Under the pieces are notes generated by a model. That model was not told where the DNA came from and made no database searches. It was given only the letters and a program-made list of their open reading frames with translations. From Gammaproteobacteria bacterium (lineage in GTDB: Bacteria; Pseudomonadota; Gammaproteobacteria; Burkholderiales; Burkholderiaceae_C), in NCBI GenBank assembly GCA_018815325.1, contig JAHIYE010000010.1:124001-188000 (forward strand): a DNA stretch of 64,000 nt. The letters are read 5' to 3'. This document shows positions 46,494-56,387 of this stretch, one piece after another. Within the stretch, counting starts at the first letter, position 1; every line of letters starts with the position of its first letter. Position numbers and translations under genes: made by a program.

Positions 46494-49427
46494 ATGAATA
46501 CAAATTCAAGTGCTGGCGCAACGCCAGGCCCATCGGGTCAGCACATGGCGACCATTCTGCAGAGCATCACCGATGCAATCGTCATGCTCGACCCGAATTG
46601 GTGCTTCACCTATGTGAACGAAAAAGCAGGACAACTGCTGCAGCGCCAGCCTGCCGACCTGCTCGGCAAGAACATCTGGAAAGAGTTTCCCGAGTCCGTT
46701 CACCAGCCTTATTACACCGCGCTTCACCAGGCGTTCGACCAACAGCAGTCGGCCGCACTCCAGTTGCACTATCCGTCGCTGGCTACCTGGTGTGCCTGCC
46801 GGGTCTACCCCAATCGGGATGGTTTGTCCCTGTTTTTCCACGACATCACTGACTACAAACTTGCCGAAGCACTGCATGAAGGCCAGCGAGAAACGCTTGA
46901 GATGATCGCCCAGGGTGCACCGCTGGCCGCCACACTGGACGTGCTGTTGCGCTTCCTGGAACGTCAAAACCCCGACATGCTGTGCTCGCTGCTGCTGCTC
47001 GACCCTGATGGCATCCATGTGCGGCATGGCGCCGGGCCGAGCTTGCCGCAAGCCTTCATAGATGCCATCGACGGCCAGCCCATTGGCCCGAATGCCGGCT
47101 CCTGCGGCACGGCGGCCTACCTGGGTGAGTCCGTGATGGTCGAGGACATTGCGACCGACCCACGGTGGCGCGCCTACAAGGCTGCGGCCTTGCCGCACGG
47201 TTTGCGCGCCTGCTGGTCCACCCCCATTTTCGATATCCAGCAGCAGGTGCTGGGCACCTTTGCCATCTACTACCAGCAGCCCGGACGCCCCTCCAGACTG
47301 CATCAGCACTGCATCGATGTTGCCACGCATATTGCGGCCATTGCGATCAGTCGCGCACGCGCCGAGTCGAGGCTGCGGGCAAGCGAGGAACGCTTTCGCG
47401 GCACGCTCGATGGCATGTTCGAAGGCGTGCAACTGATCGGCTTCGACTGGCGCTACCTCTATCTCAATGAGACGGCCGCGCGACATAACCGCCGTCCCAA
47501 CGAAGAACTGCTTGGAAAAACGATGTCAGAAGCCTGGCCAAGCCTCAAGTCAAGCCAGGTGTCCCTGCTGATGAAAAGAGGCCTCGAAGAGCGGACCGCA
47601 CAGCACGCCGAGATCGAGTTCGTTTTCCCCGATGCATCGCTCGGCTGGTACGACGTGCAATGCCTGCCGGTTCGCGAAGGCATCTGTGTACTCTCGGTGG
47701 ACATCTCGGAGCGCAAGAAAGCCCAGGCCAGGCTCGAACTGGCAGCGAGTGTGTTCACCAACGCGCGTGAAGGCATCCTGATCACCGATGCCAACGGTGA
47801 CATCGTGGACGTCAACGCCGCGTTCACCGAGATCACCGGCTTCAGCCGCGAAGAAGCCCTTGGAAAAAACCCGCGTGCGCTCCTGCACTCGGGTCGTCAG
47901 GGACCCGCGTTCTATGACGCCCGGATGAAGCTGCTGCTGGAACAGGGCCACTGGACTGGCGAGGTCTGGAACCGCCGCAAGAATGGCGAAATCTACCCGG
48001 AGCACCTCACCATCAGCCTGGTGCGTGACAACGAGGGGCAAACAAAAAACTATGTCGCCCTGTTCACCGATATCACGGCCATCAAGGAGCAGCAACGCCA
48101 GCTGGAACATTTCGCCCATTACGATGCCCTGACCGGCCTGCCCAACCGGGTCTTGCTGGCGGACCGCCTGAAGCTGGCGATGACGCAAAGCATGCGCAGC
48201 GGCCAGTTTCTGGCGGTGGCCTTTCTGGACCTGGACGGCTTCAAGGCTGTCAACGACCAGCACGGTCATGCCATCGGAGATGCGTTGCTGATCGCGCTGT
48301 CCCAACGCATGAAGACAGCCCTGCGTGAAGGTGATTCGCTGGCGCGCATGGGAGGCGATGAGTTTGTGGCCGTGCTGGTGGGGCTGGACGAACCCCAGGA
48401 CGCCGAGCCCATCCTGGCCCGCCTGTTGCAGGCCACTGCCGAGCCCACGCCGGTCGGGAGTGCGCTGCTGCAGGTGTCGGCGAGCATCGGTGTGACCATG
48501 TACCCCAAGGACCATGTCGACGCAGACCAGTTGCTGCGCCATGCCGACCAGGCCATGTTCATCGCCAAGCAGACTGGCAAGAACCAGATCCACCTGTTCG
48601 ACGTGGCCCACGATGTGGCGATGCAGTCCCGGCAGGCCAGCCTGAGGTTCATCCAGCTGGCGCTGAACGGCGACGAGTTTGTGCTGCATTACCAGCCCAA
48701 GGTGAACATGCGAACGGGGGAGATCGTCGGTGCAGAAGCCCTGATTCGCTGGCAACACCCCATACAGGGCCTGTTGCCGCCAGTCGCCTTCCTGCCCATC
48801 ATCGAAGGCCGACGGATCAGTGTGGCGGTGGGTGAATGGGTGATTGCCTCCGCCTTGCGCCAGATGTCTGAATGGAAAGCGCAGGGCCTGGACATCCCGG
48901 TCAGCGTGAACATTGGCGCTTTGCAGTTGCAAAGCGAAGGTTTTCCAAACCGGCTGGCCGAATTGCTGGCCAGCACCCCGGAGATCAGCCCTGACTGGCT
49001 GGAGCTGGAGATTCTGGAAACCAGCGCACTGGAGGATATCGCCCAGGTCTCGGGCGTCATGTCTGCCATCCAGGCCCTGGGCGTGCGCTTTGCACTGGAT
49101 GACTTCGGCACAGGCTACTCGTCGCTTACCTACCTGAAAAGCCTGCCTGTCGAGCGGCTCAAGATCGACCAGAGTTTTGTCAGGGACATGCTGATCGACC
49201 GGGATGACCGCGCCATTGTGCTGGGCGTGATCGGACTGGCCAGGGCCTTCGAACGCGAGGTGATTGCCGAAGGCGTGGAGTCCATTGCCCATGGCGAAAT
49301 GCTGCTGAGCCTGGGTTGTGACCTGGCCCAGGGCTATGGCATCGCCAGGCCGATGCCGGCCTCCGAGCTGCCGCGCTGGGTGCGTCACTGGCGCCCTGTG
49401 GCGGCCTGGACAACGTCACAAGCCTGA
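46494..49427 (+). CDS. PAS/GAF/GGDEF/EAL cyclic-di-GMP signalling protein
   Basis: A 977-residue cytosolic sensor. Order: PAS (about 15-125), GAF (about 140-300), PAS (about 300-410), PAS with PAC (about 420-540, ITDANGDIVDVNAAFTEITG), GGDEF (about 550-710) and EAL (about 725-970). Both catalytic motifs are intact: ARMGGDEF for the cyclase and VGAEALIRW for the phosphodiesterase, with DDFGTGYSSL further on. No membrane segment, so the signal is probably cytosolic. ATG 46494 has a strong AAGGGGG ribosome binding site; ATG 46464 would add ten residues. Stands alone. Confidence 0.92.
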   Translation: MNTNSSAGATPGPSGQHMATILQSITDAIVMLDPNWCFTYVNEKAGQLLQRQPADLLGKNIWKEFPESVHQPYYTALHQAFDQQQSAALQLHYPSLATWCACRVYPNRDGLSLFFHDITDYKLAEALHEGQRETLEMIAQGAPLAATLDVLLRFLERQNPDMLCSLLLLDPDGIHVRHGAGPSLPQAFIDAIDGQPIGPNAGSCGTAAYLGESVMVEDIATDPRWRAYKAAALPHGLRACWSTPIFDIQQQVLGTFAIYYQQPGRPSRLHQHCIDVATHIAAIAISRARAESRLRASEERFRGTLDGMFEGVQLIGFDWRYLYLNETAARHNRRPNEELLGKTMSEAWPSLKSSQVSLLMKRGLEERTAQHAEIEFVFPDASLGWYDVQCLPVREGICVLSVDISERKKAQARLELAASVFTNAREGILITDANGDIVDVNAAFTEITGFSREEALGKNPRALLHSGRQGPAFYDARMKLLLEQGHWTGEVWNRRKNGEIYPEHLTISLVRDNEGQTKNYVALFTDITAIKEQQRQLEHFAHYDALTGLPNRVLLADRLKLAMTQSMRSGQFLAVAFLDLDGFKAVNDQHGHAIGDALLIALSQRMKTALREGDSLARMGGDEFVAVLVGLDEPQDAEPILARLLQATAEPTPVGSALLQVSASIGVTMYPKDHVDADQLLRHADQAMFIAKQTGKNQIHLFDVAHDVAMQSRQASLRFIQLALNGDEFVLHYQPKVNMRTGEIVGAEALIRWQHPIQGLLPPVAFLPIIEGRRISVAVGEWVIASALRQMSEWKAQGLDIPVSVNIGALQLQSEGFPNRLAELLASTPEISPDWLELEILETSALEDIAQVSGVMSAIQALGVRFALDDFGTGYSSLTYLKSLPVERLKIDQSFVRDMLIDRDDRAIVLGVIGLARAFEREVIAEGVESIAHGEMLLSLGCDLAQGYGIARPMPASELPRWVRHWRPVAAWTTSQA

Positions 49428-49438
49428 TCACCGCCGCT

Positions 49439-51001
49439 TCAGTGTGCGCCCGCCGCGGCGTCGGCGCTGCCGGCGCCTGCACGTGCAGGCCGTGTGAACC
49501 ACACCAGCGGGATCATCACCAAAAACATCAGCGCGGAGACATAGAAGATGTCGTTTGCCGCGAGCATGAAAGCTTGCTGGTCGACCAGCCGGTTGATGGT
49601 CGCCAGGGCCTGCTGCGGACTCAGTCCCGCGCTGGCCAGCCCGCTCAGGGCACCCTGGGTCGCCTGGCTGCCCATGTTGACCGACTCGGCGAGCTGCGCA
49701 TGGTGAATGGCAGCACGGTTTTCCCACTCCGTGGTGGCGATCGAAGTGCCGAAGGCGCCCGCCGTGATCCGCACAAAGTTCGACAGGCCGGAGGCAGCGG
49801 GTATGCGGTCGGGCGTGAGCCCTGAGAGCGTGATGGTGACCAGCGGGATGAAAAAGAACGCCATGGCGATACCCTGGATCACGGTGGGCACCAGGATGGT
49901 GGCGACATCGGCCTGGGTGTTGAAGTTCGAGCGCATCCACAGCACCAGCCCGAACACGATGAAGGCAAAGGTGGCAAATTTTCGCGGGTCCACCTTGCCG
50001 ATGTTCTTGCCCACCACGGGCGACAGCACGATGGCCAGCAAGCCTACCGGCGCCAGCACGATGCCGGCCTCGGTGGCGGTATAGCCCATGTACTGCTGCA
50101 GCCACAGCGGCAGCAGCACCACGTTGCCAAAGAACAGGCCATAGCCCACGGCGGTGGTGGTGGCACCGAGCCAGAAATTGCGCCGCTTGAACAGCGAGAG
50201 ATCCACCACCGGGTGCTCTTCGGTCAGCTCCCAGATGAGGAAGAAGACAAAGCCCACGAGTGCGACCACACCAAGTGCCACCACCTCAGCCGAGTGAAAC
50301 CAGTCGTACTCCTTGCCGATGTCGAGCATGATCTGCAGCGAGCCTACCCAGACCACCAGCAGCGCCAGCCCGATGCTGTCGATGGGCAGCTTGCGCGTCG
50401 TGCTTTCACGCTTGCGGTACAGCACCCAGCTGGCGCCCGCAGCCAGCAGGCCGACCGGGATGTTGATGTAGAAAATCCACGGCCAGGAGATGTTGTCGGT
50501 GATCCAGCCGCCGAGCAGCGGCCCCATCACGGGCGCGACCAGCGTCGTGATGGCCCACATGGCCATCGCCAGCCCGGCCAGTGCAGCGGGGTAACTGGAC
50601 AGCAGCAGGGTCTGCGACAGCGGGATCATCGGCCCGGCCACAAAACCCTGCAGCGCGCGCAGGGCGATCAGCGTGGTCATGTTGGGGGCCAGGCCGCACA
50701 AGAGCGAAGCCATGACGAACAGGAGCACGCTGAGGACGAACAGGCGCACCTGGCCGAAGCGCTGCGACAGCCAGCCGGTGAGTGGCACCGCAATGGCATT
50801 GGCCACGGCAAAGCTGGTGATGACCCAGGTGCCCTGGTTCGGACTCACGCCCATGTCGCCTGCGATCGCAGGCAGCGACACGTTGGCGATGGACGTGTCG
50901 AGCACGTTCATGAAGGTTGCCGCCGACAGGGCAATGGTGCCCCACAGGCGGGCTGAACCCTCCAGCGGCGCATGGGTGATATGCGTGGGTGCGGATGCCA
51001 T
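49439..51001 (-). CDS. DHA2 family MFS efflux permease (EmrB-like)
   Basis: A 14-helix drug/proton antiporter of 520 residues. MNVLDTSIANVSLPAIAGDM is the DHA2 motif D1, WLSQRFGQVRLF is motif A and GFVAGPMIPLSQTLLL is motif C-like. EmrB relatives export hydrophobic compounds across both membranes with an EmrA adaptor. It follows the adaptor gene by 30 bp and is the last gene of the MarR-outer membrane factor-EmrA-EmrB operon. Confidence 0.92.
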   Translation of the reverse strand: MASAPTHITHAPLEGSARLWGTIALSAATFMNVLDTSIANVSLPAIAGDMGVSPNQGTWVITSFAVANAIAVPLTGWLSQRFGQVRLFVLSVLLFVMASLLCGLAPNMTTLIALRALQGFVAGPMIPLSQTLLLSSYPAALAGLAMAMWAITTLVAPVMGPLLGGWITDNISWPWIFYINIPVGLLAAGASWVLYRKRESTTRKLPIDSIGLALLVVWVGSLQIMLDIGKEYDWFHSAEVVALGVVALVGFVFFLIWELTEEHPVVDLSLFKRRNFWLGATTTAVGYGLFFGNVVLLPLWLQQYMGYTATEAGIVLAPVGLLAIVLSPVVGKNIGKVDPRKFATFAFIVFGLVLWMRSNFNTQADVATILVPTVIQGIAMAFFFIPLVTITLSGLTPDRIPAASGLSNFVRITAGAFGTSIATTEWENRAAIHHAQLAESVNMGSQATQGALSGLASAGLSPQQALATINRLVDQQAFMLAANDIFYVSALMFLVMIPLVWFTRPARAGAGSADAAAGAH

Positions 51002-51031
51002 GTGAATGGACCCTTCTTCAGTGAGAGAGGA

Positions 51032-52327
51032 TCAATGTGCCAGGGGTGCCTGGGCCAATGCAGCGCTCGCGGCCATGGGGCTGACAGCCGGCAGCCGACG
51101 GCTGCCGTTTTTGCTGCTGCCTGCATTGGCGGCAATCACGCGGCGCACCACGTCATTGGCGCCCTTGTCAGCCGTGCTGAAGATCTGGGTTGCCGCCACC
51201 TCATGGCTGGGCTGGGCTTCGGCCAGGGTCTTGCCGTCCTTCTGGCTGATGTCCACCGTAGCGACCATGGACAGGCCAACGCGCAGCGGGTGTTCTTCCA
51301 GTTGCTTGGCATCGATCGTGATGCGCACGGGCAGGCGCTGCACCACCTTGATCCAGTTGCCGGTGGCATTCTGTGCCGGCAGCAGCGCAAACGCAGAGCC
51401 TGTTCCCGCGCCAAGCCCAGCGACCGTGCCTTGGTACTCCACGGCCTTGCCGTAGACATCGGCGATCAGCTTCACGGGCTGGCCGATGCGCACGTTGCGC
51501 AACTGCACCTCCTTGAAGTTGGCATCCACCCAGACCTGCTGCAGCGGAATGATGGACATCATGGGCGTTCCTGCCGCTACACGCTGACCCAGCTGCACCG
51601 TGCGCTTGGCCACGAAACCATCGACCGGCGCAGGCAATGCGGCTCGGCGCGTGGCCAGCCAGGCTTCACGCACCTTGGCTGCGGCCACCTGCACGGTGGG
51701 GTGCTGCTCCAGTGAGGTGCCCTCGGTCATGGCCTGGTTGCTGATGAGTTGCTCCCGGGCGGCCAGTACACCGGCCTGGGCTGCGGCCAGCGCCGTTTTG
51801 GCATTGGCGAGCTGGCTTTGTGAATGGTTGAGCTCTTCGCGGGAAACGGCACCATTGCCCACCAGCGACTGGCGCCGGTTGAGTTCGTCGTTGGCTCGCT
51901 CGATGTCGCTGCGGGCCCGGCTCACATCGGCCTCGCGCAGGGCGATCTGGGCGCTGAGCGTGGCGTTGTTCGCATACAGCGTGCGCACCTGGCGCACTGT
52001 TTGCGCCAGATTGGCCTCGGCCTGATCCAGCGTGACCTTGGCATCGGCCGGGTCGAGTTGCACCAGCGGCTGGCCGGCCTTCACGAAATCGGTATCGTCC
52101 GCCAGGATGGCCATGACCGTGCCACCGATCTGCGGCGTGATCTGGATCACATTGCCCTGCACATAGGCGTTGTCGGTGGACTCATAGTGGCTGGCCACCA
52201 GATACTCGTAGCTGCCCCAGCCGAGACCGGCCAGCACGACCACACTGGCCAGTGCGGTCAGGGCCTTGCGGCGCTTCGGATTGCCTGCAGCGGAGCGTGG
52301 AACATTGTCGTTGTGGGATGAACTCAT
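51032..52327 (-). CDS. HlyD family efflux adaptor (EmrA-like)
   Basis: Periplasmic adaptor, 431 residues. A single membrane anchor near residues 23-45, then STDNAYVQGNVIQITPQIGG (first half of the lipoyl domain), a long coiled coil (about 100-215) and PAPVDGFVAKRTVQLGQRV (second half), followed by the beta-barrel domain with PVRITIDAKQLEEHPLRVGL. The C-terminus has an Ala/Ser-rich extension of about 50 residues beyond the typical EmrA end. Sits between the outer membrane factor and EmrB genes. Confidence 0.92.
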   Translation of the reverse strand: MSSSHNDNVPRSAAGNPKRRKALTALASVVVLAGLGWGSYEYLVASHYESTDNAYVQGNVIQITPQIGGTVMAILADDTDFVKAGQPLVQLDPADAKVTLDQAEANLAQTVRQVRTLYANNATLSAQIALREADVSRARSDIERANDELNRRQSLVGNGAVSREELNHSQSQLANAKTALAAAQAGVLAAREQLISNQAMTEGTSLEQHPTVQVAAAKVREAWLATRRAALPAPVDGFVAKRTVQLGQRVAAGTPMMSIIPLQQVWVDANFKEVQLRNVRIGQPVKLIADVYGKAVEYQGTVAGLGAGTGSAFALLPAQNATGNWIKVVQRLPVRITIDAKQLEEHPLRVGLSMVATVDISQKDGKTLAEAQPSHEVAATQIFSTADKGANDVVRRVIAANAGSSKNGSRRLPAVSPMAASAALAQAPLAH

Positions 52328-52372
52328 GATGGCTCTTCTTCCGGATAAGTGGAAATGAAATAGGGAAATGGT

Positions 52373-53860
52373 TTAGTTGAGAGTGGCAGCGGCCGTCATC
52401 TCGGCTCGCGGGCTTGCCGCTGGCGTGCTGGCCAGCTGTGTTGCGCTGCTGTCATAGCCGCCACCCAAAGCGCGGATCAGCGCGACCTGGGTATCGAGGG
52501 CACGCGCGGCGAGATCGACGGCCTGACGACGCTGGTTCAGCACCGCAGTTTCGGCCGACAACACCTGCAGGTAATTGCCCAGTCCCGCCTGGTAGCGCTG
52601 CACGGCAATCTCGTAGGCAGATTCAGCTGCAGTCTGCGCGGCACGCTGCTCGATCTGCTGCCTGGCAATGAAGTGCACCGAGGCTACTTGATCGGCCGCA
52701 TCGCGCACCGCGTCGATGACGGTGGCGTTATAGCTCTCGACCGCGGCATCAAGGTCGGCAGTCTTGCCGCGCAGGTTCGCACGCAGCCGGCCACCATCAA
52801 ACAGCGGCAGGCGCAGGGCCGGGCCGACACCCCATTGCTGACTGCCCGACTCCAGCAGGCGATCCAGACCGATGCTGGAGAAGCCCGCAAAGGCCACCAG
52901 GTTCACATTGGGATAGAACTGGGTTTTGGCATTCGCCACGTCCTGTGTGCTGGCCTCGACGCGCCAGCGCGCAGCGGCGATGTCGGCCCGGCGCCCCAGC
53001 AGGTCGGCCGGGATGGCTGACGAAATTGCTATGTTTTTAATAGCTGATAGCGCAGGTAAATCATGGGCTGGATGGCTATTTGGCATTCCAATCAAGGCCG
53101 CGAGCGCATGCTCCGCCAGCGCTGCCTGCTCCTGCAGGGCCACGATCTGCCCACGTGCTTCGGGCAGGCCCCCCTCGCTTTGCCGCAGCTCCAGACGGGT
53201 GTCCAGCCCGGCATTCACGCGGTCGCGCACCAGGCGCAGGGTTTCCTCGCGCTGGGCCAAGGTACGTTCGGCCACTTGCAGTTGTTCATGGATACGGATC
53301 AGCTGGAAATAACTGCGTGCCACCTGGCTGGCCAGCAGCACACGGGCCGCTTGTGCATCGGCCTGGGCCGCCTTGACGGTACCGATAGCGGCATCGAGTG
53401 CCGCGCGGTTCTTGCCAAAGAAGTCGATCTCCCAGCTGGCGCCCAGTTGTAGTGTGCCTGTATCGCGTATGGAACCGGCCAAGGGCGCGGGTACCGCCCC
53501 GTTTTGGGTGTAGCGCTGGTGCGTGAGGTCGAGCGAGCCATTGAGTTGTGGCCGCGTGGCGGCATCGGCCACCTCGCTCACCGACTGTGCGCGGGCCAAA
53601 CGGGCCTGCGCGAGCTTGAGACTCGGGCTGCTCTGCAGCGCCTGTGCCATGAGGCGGTTCAGCGATGCATCGCCAAAGGCTAGCCACCACTCGCCGGCCA
53701 TGTCGGGACTGCGCTGAATGCTGTTCAAGCCCAGTGAAGCCGCATCGCGCAAAGCTGCTTGCGGCGCCGCAATGCCGGACATGTCAGCACAGGCGCTTAA
53801 GCCCAAGGCCAGCACGAGCACGCCGGCTTTGAGCGTTGAAAGGTTTCTTTTATTTTTCAT
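52373..53860 (-). CDS. outer membrane efflux lipoprotein (NodT/TolC type)
   Basis: A 495-residue outer-membrane factor. MKNKRNLSTLKAGVLVLALG, then the lipobox LSACA, so Cys is lipidated. Two outer membrane efflux protein repeats follow (about 70-270 and 285-480). I start at ATG 53860 with an AGGGA site; it overlaps the MarR gene by 11 bp. Between the two repeats the protein has an unusual insertion (HDLPALSAIKNIAISSA) encoded by a dispersed repeat copy at 53023-53082, where relatives have a short loop before P-x-DLLGRR. The insertion keeps the frame. Confidence 0.9.
   Translation of the reverse strand: MKNKRNLSTLKAGVLVLALGLSACADMSGIAAPQAALRDAASLGLNSIQRSPDMAGEWWLAFGDASLNRLMAQALQSSPSLKLAQARLARAQSVSEVADAATRPQLNGSLDLTHQRYTQNGAVPAPLAGSIRDTGTLQLGASWEIDFFGKNRAALDAAIGTVKAAQADAQAARVLLASQVARSYFQLIRIHEQLQVAERTLAQREETLRLVRDRVNAGLDTRLELRQSEGGLPEARGQIVALQEQAALAEHALAALIGMPNSHPAHDLPALSAIKNIAISSAIPADLLGRRADIAAARWRVEASTQDVANAKTQFYPNVNLVAFAGFSSIGLDRLLESGSQQWGVGPALRLPLFDGGRLRANLRGKTADLDAAVESYNATVIDAVRDAADQVASVHFIARQQIEQRAAQTAAESAYEIAVQRYQAGLGNYLQVLSAETAVLNQRRQAVDLAARALDTQVALIRALGGGYDSSATQLASTPAASPRAEMTAAATLN
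53023..53082 (+). repeat. dispersed repeat, copy G, in frame inside an efflux gene
   Basis: AAATTGCTATGTTTTTAATA, then GCTGATAGCGCAGGTAAATC, ATGGGCTGGATGGCTATT. It matches copies B and F in order and spacing and is AT-rich against its GC-rich surroundings. It lies within the outer membrane factor coding sequence without breaking the frame. Confidence 0.7.
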
Positions 53861-54377
53861 GTTGTTCCCTGCTGGCCTGGATGGCCTGGGCGTTGTCGAG
53901 AATCCGGCGCAAAAAACTTTTGAGGGTTTGCAACTCCTCCACCGTAAAACCGGCCAGATGTGCGTTCTGCACACGGCTGAGCACCTCGGGCACCACCTTG
54001 GCGGCGTCCCTGCCCTCGTCGGTCATTTCAATATTGACCACGCGCCGGTCTTCGCTGGAACGCTCGCGCCGGCACAGGCCTTTGGTTTCCAGCCGGTCCA
54101 GCAAGCGCGTCATGGCACCTGCATCGAGCTCGCACTCACGCGCGAGTTCGGCCCCGGTGGTCGCGCAGCCGGTGGCCAGCTTGAACAAGGGCACCCATTG
54201 GGCATTGGTCAGCCCGCTGGGCTCCAGCTCGCGCTCGATCTCCTGCTTCACAGCCGAAATGACACGCTTCATCAGAAAGCCAACGCTTTCGTCAGGCGTG
54301 TAGGTCGCGGCGTTGTAAAACTCGATGGCCGGAACCTTGTCGGCAACGGCTTTCTTGGACGTGCTTTTTGCATTCAT
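53850..54377 (-). CDS. MarR family transcriptional regulator
   Basis: A 175-residue winged-helix repressor of the MarR family with an N-terminal extension of about 35 residues. The recognition helix region is CELDAGAMTRLLDRLETKGL and the wing is RRERSSEDRRVVNIEMTDEG. It is first in the efflux operon, so it probably represses its own promoter (54385-54413) and responds to an exported compound, by analogy with EmrR. Its end overlaps the outer membrane factor start. Confidence 0.92.
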   Translation of the reverse strand: MNAKSTSKKAVADKVPAIEFYNAATYTPDESVGFLMKRVISAVKQEIERELEPSGLTNAQWVPLFKLATGCATTGAELARECELDAGAMTRLLDRLETKGLCRRERSSEDRRVVNIEMTDEGRDAAKVVPEVLSRVQNAHLAGFTVEELQTLKSFLRRILDNAQAIQASREQHEK

Positions 54378-54384
54378 GGCTGGA

Positions 54385-54413
54385 TTATTACTTGCCTAGT
54401 CAACTATTGTCAA
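54385..54413 (-). promoter_or_regulatory. promoter and likely operator of the MarR efflux operon
   Basis: On the minus strand TTGACA (54408-54413), exactly 17 bp spacer, TAATAA (54385-54390): a near-consensus sigma-70 promoter about eight bp before the MarR start codon. The spacer contains TTGACTAGGCAA, whose ends form an inverted TTG...CAA pair, a plausible MarR operator. The divergent ABC gene starts 40 bp away, so binding could affect both. Confidence 0.7.
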
Positions 54414-54453
54414 GACTTTGATTGTTTGGGCAAGTTTTGACTACACTAGCCCC

Positions 54454-56235
54454 ATGGCAAACACATCCCCCAGCGCACCCAAAGGCGCTCCCCGCTCACT
54501 CTCTGGCCTCACCCCCTTTCTGCGGCCCTACCGCACACGCATTGGGTTGGCGCTCCTGTTCCTCGTGCTGGCGGCTGCCGCCACGCTGCTGTTCCCGCTG
54601 GCCTTGCGCAGCCTGATTGATGGCGGCCTTGTGCCCACGGGCCGCGGAGAGCAGGTCATGGCGCTGCGGGAGCACTTCGCCCTGCTGTTTGGGGTAGCCA
54701 TGGCACTGGGCATTTTTTCCGCCTTCCGCTTCTACCTCGTGAGCTGGCTGGGTGAACGTGTCACGGCCGACTTGCGCAATGCGGTGTACCGCCACGTGCT
54801 ACAGCAAAGCCCCGAGTTTTTCGAGACCACGCAGACCGGTGAGGTGCTGTCGCGCCTGAGCGCCGACACCACGCTGGTACAGACGGTGGTGGGCTCATCG
54901 CTCTCCATGGGGCTGCGCAATCTCGTGATGGGCATAGGTGCACTGGGCATGCTGGTATGGACCAATCCGTATGTGATGTTCCAGGTGCTCGGGGTGCTGG
55001 TGCTGATCGTGTTGCCGGCGCTGTGGTTCGGGCGGCGCGTGCGCAAGCTCTCGCGTGCCAGCCAGGACCGGGTGGCAGATTCGAGTGCGATTGCCGCTGA
55101 AGTACTGAACGCCATTCCCGTGGTGCAAAGCTACACGGCAGAAGCACGCGAGGCTGACCGCTTCGACACCTCTACCGACAATGCATTCAACACCGCCGTG
55201 CGACGCAGCAAGGCGCGTTCGATCCTGGTGGCCTTCATCATCATCGCCACCTCGGCCGCCCTGCTATGGGGTCTGTACCAGGGCACGCAAGCCGTCGTAC
55301 GGGGCGACATCACGGCGGGCCACCTGGGACAGACGGTGCTCTACGTGATCATCCTGGCCAGCGCCTTTGCCGTACTCGGCGAAGTCTATGGCGACTTGCT
55401 GCGCGCCGCCGGAGCGACCGAACGCCTGATGGAACTGCTGGACAGCCGCTCCCCCATCTCCTCACCTGAAAATCCGGCTGCCGCCCTCTCGTCACAATCA
55501 GGATGCGCCATCAAATTCGAAGCCCTCACTTTCCACTACCCCTCCCGGCCGGCACAGGCTGCCCTGAGTGATTTCAGCCTCGACGTCGCGCCGGGCCAGA
55601 CCGTGGCCCTGGTAGGCCCCAGCGGCGCGGGCAAGAGCACGGTGTTCCAGTTGCTGTTGCGGTTTTATGACCCGGCCAAGGGACACATCCTGCTCGACGG
55701 CGTGGCCACACGCAAGATGGCGCTGCAGGACCTGCGCCAGCACATTGGCATCGTGCCGCAGGATGCGGTGGTGTTTTCCACCAGTGCCATGGAAAACATC
55801 CGCTATGGCAAACCCGGTGCCAGCGATGAGGACGTAGTGGCGGCAGCACGCGCCGCGTTTGCAGATGATTTCATCACCACCCTGCCCGAAGGCTACGACA
55901 CCTTTCTGGGCGAGCGCGGCGTGCGGCTCTCGGGGGGCCAGCGTCAGCGCATTGCGATTGCACGCGCCATGCTCAAGAACCCGCCACTGCTGCTGCTCGA
56001 CGAGGCCACCAGTGCACTGGATGCCGAAAGCGAACGCATGGTGCAGGCAGCACTCGAGTCAGCCATGCGCGGGCGCACCACACTCGTGATTGCACACCGG
56101 CTGGCCACCGTGCAAAAAGCCGATCGCATCGTCGTGATCGACCACGGCCGCATCGTTGAACAGGGCACCCACGAGAGCCTGGTGAAGGCCGATGGCGTCT
56201 ACGCAAGGCTTGCTGCGCTGCAATTTACCAACTGA
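54454..56235 (+). CDS. ABC exporter, fused membrane and ATPase domains
   Basis: A 593-residue half-transporter: six membrane helices (about 30-310) then an ATPase domain with Walker A GPSGAGKSTVFQ, signature LSGGQRQRIAIARAML, Walker B LLLLDEATSALD and the switch His in VIAHRLATV. The family includes MsbA-like and peptide/lipid exporters; the substrate is unknown. ATG 54454 is about seven bp downstream of a -10-like TACACT (54442-54447), so its message may be nearly leaderless. Divergent from the MarR operon. Confidence 0.9.
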   Translation: MANTSPSAPKGAPRSLSGLTPFLRPYRTRIGLALLFLVLAAAATLLFPLALRSLIDGGLVPTGRGEQVMALREHFALLFGVAMALGIFSAFRFYLVSWLGERVTADLRNAVYRHVLQQSPEFFETTQTGEVLSRLSADTTLVQTVVGSSLSMGLRNLVMGIGALGMLVWTNPYVMFQVLGVLVLIVLPALWFGRRVRKLSRASQDRVADSSAIAAEVLNAIPVVQSYTAEAREADRFDTSTDNAFNTAVRRSKARSILVAFIIIATSAALLWGLYQGTQAVVRGDITAGHLGQTVLYVIILASAFAVLGEVYGDLLRAAGATERLMELLDSRSPISSPENPAAALSSQSGCAIKFEALTFHYPSRPAQAALSDFSLDVAPGQTVALVGPSGAGKSTVFQLLLRFYDPAKGHILLDGVATRKMALQDLRQHIGIVPQDAVVFSTSAMENIRYGKPGASDEDVVAAARAAFADDFITTLPEGYDTFLGERGVRLSGGQRQRIAIARAMLKNPPLLLLDEATSALDAESERMVQAALESAMRGRTTLVIAHRLATVQKADRIVVIDHGRIVEQGTHESLVKADGVYARLAALQFTN

Positions 56236-56387
56236 ATTACAGTCTTGTCAGGCTTTGCCGACATAGTAGGTAGACCTCGCGCCGACACAGCTAGGTGATT
56301 TCCCGTTTTAGTCGCACAAAGCCATGGCGGCGGTGTAAGCTTGGGACTCATTCCCCGCGTATTCCCCTCTCATCCAGGACATTTTCC

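Noticed and set aside
56237-56264. Sigma-28 type promoter upstream of cheV (TTAC...GCCGACAT)
   Set aside because: The -35 half is poor and the spacing one base off; too weak to call.
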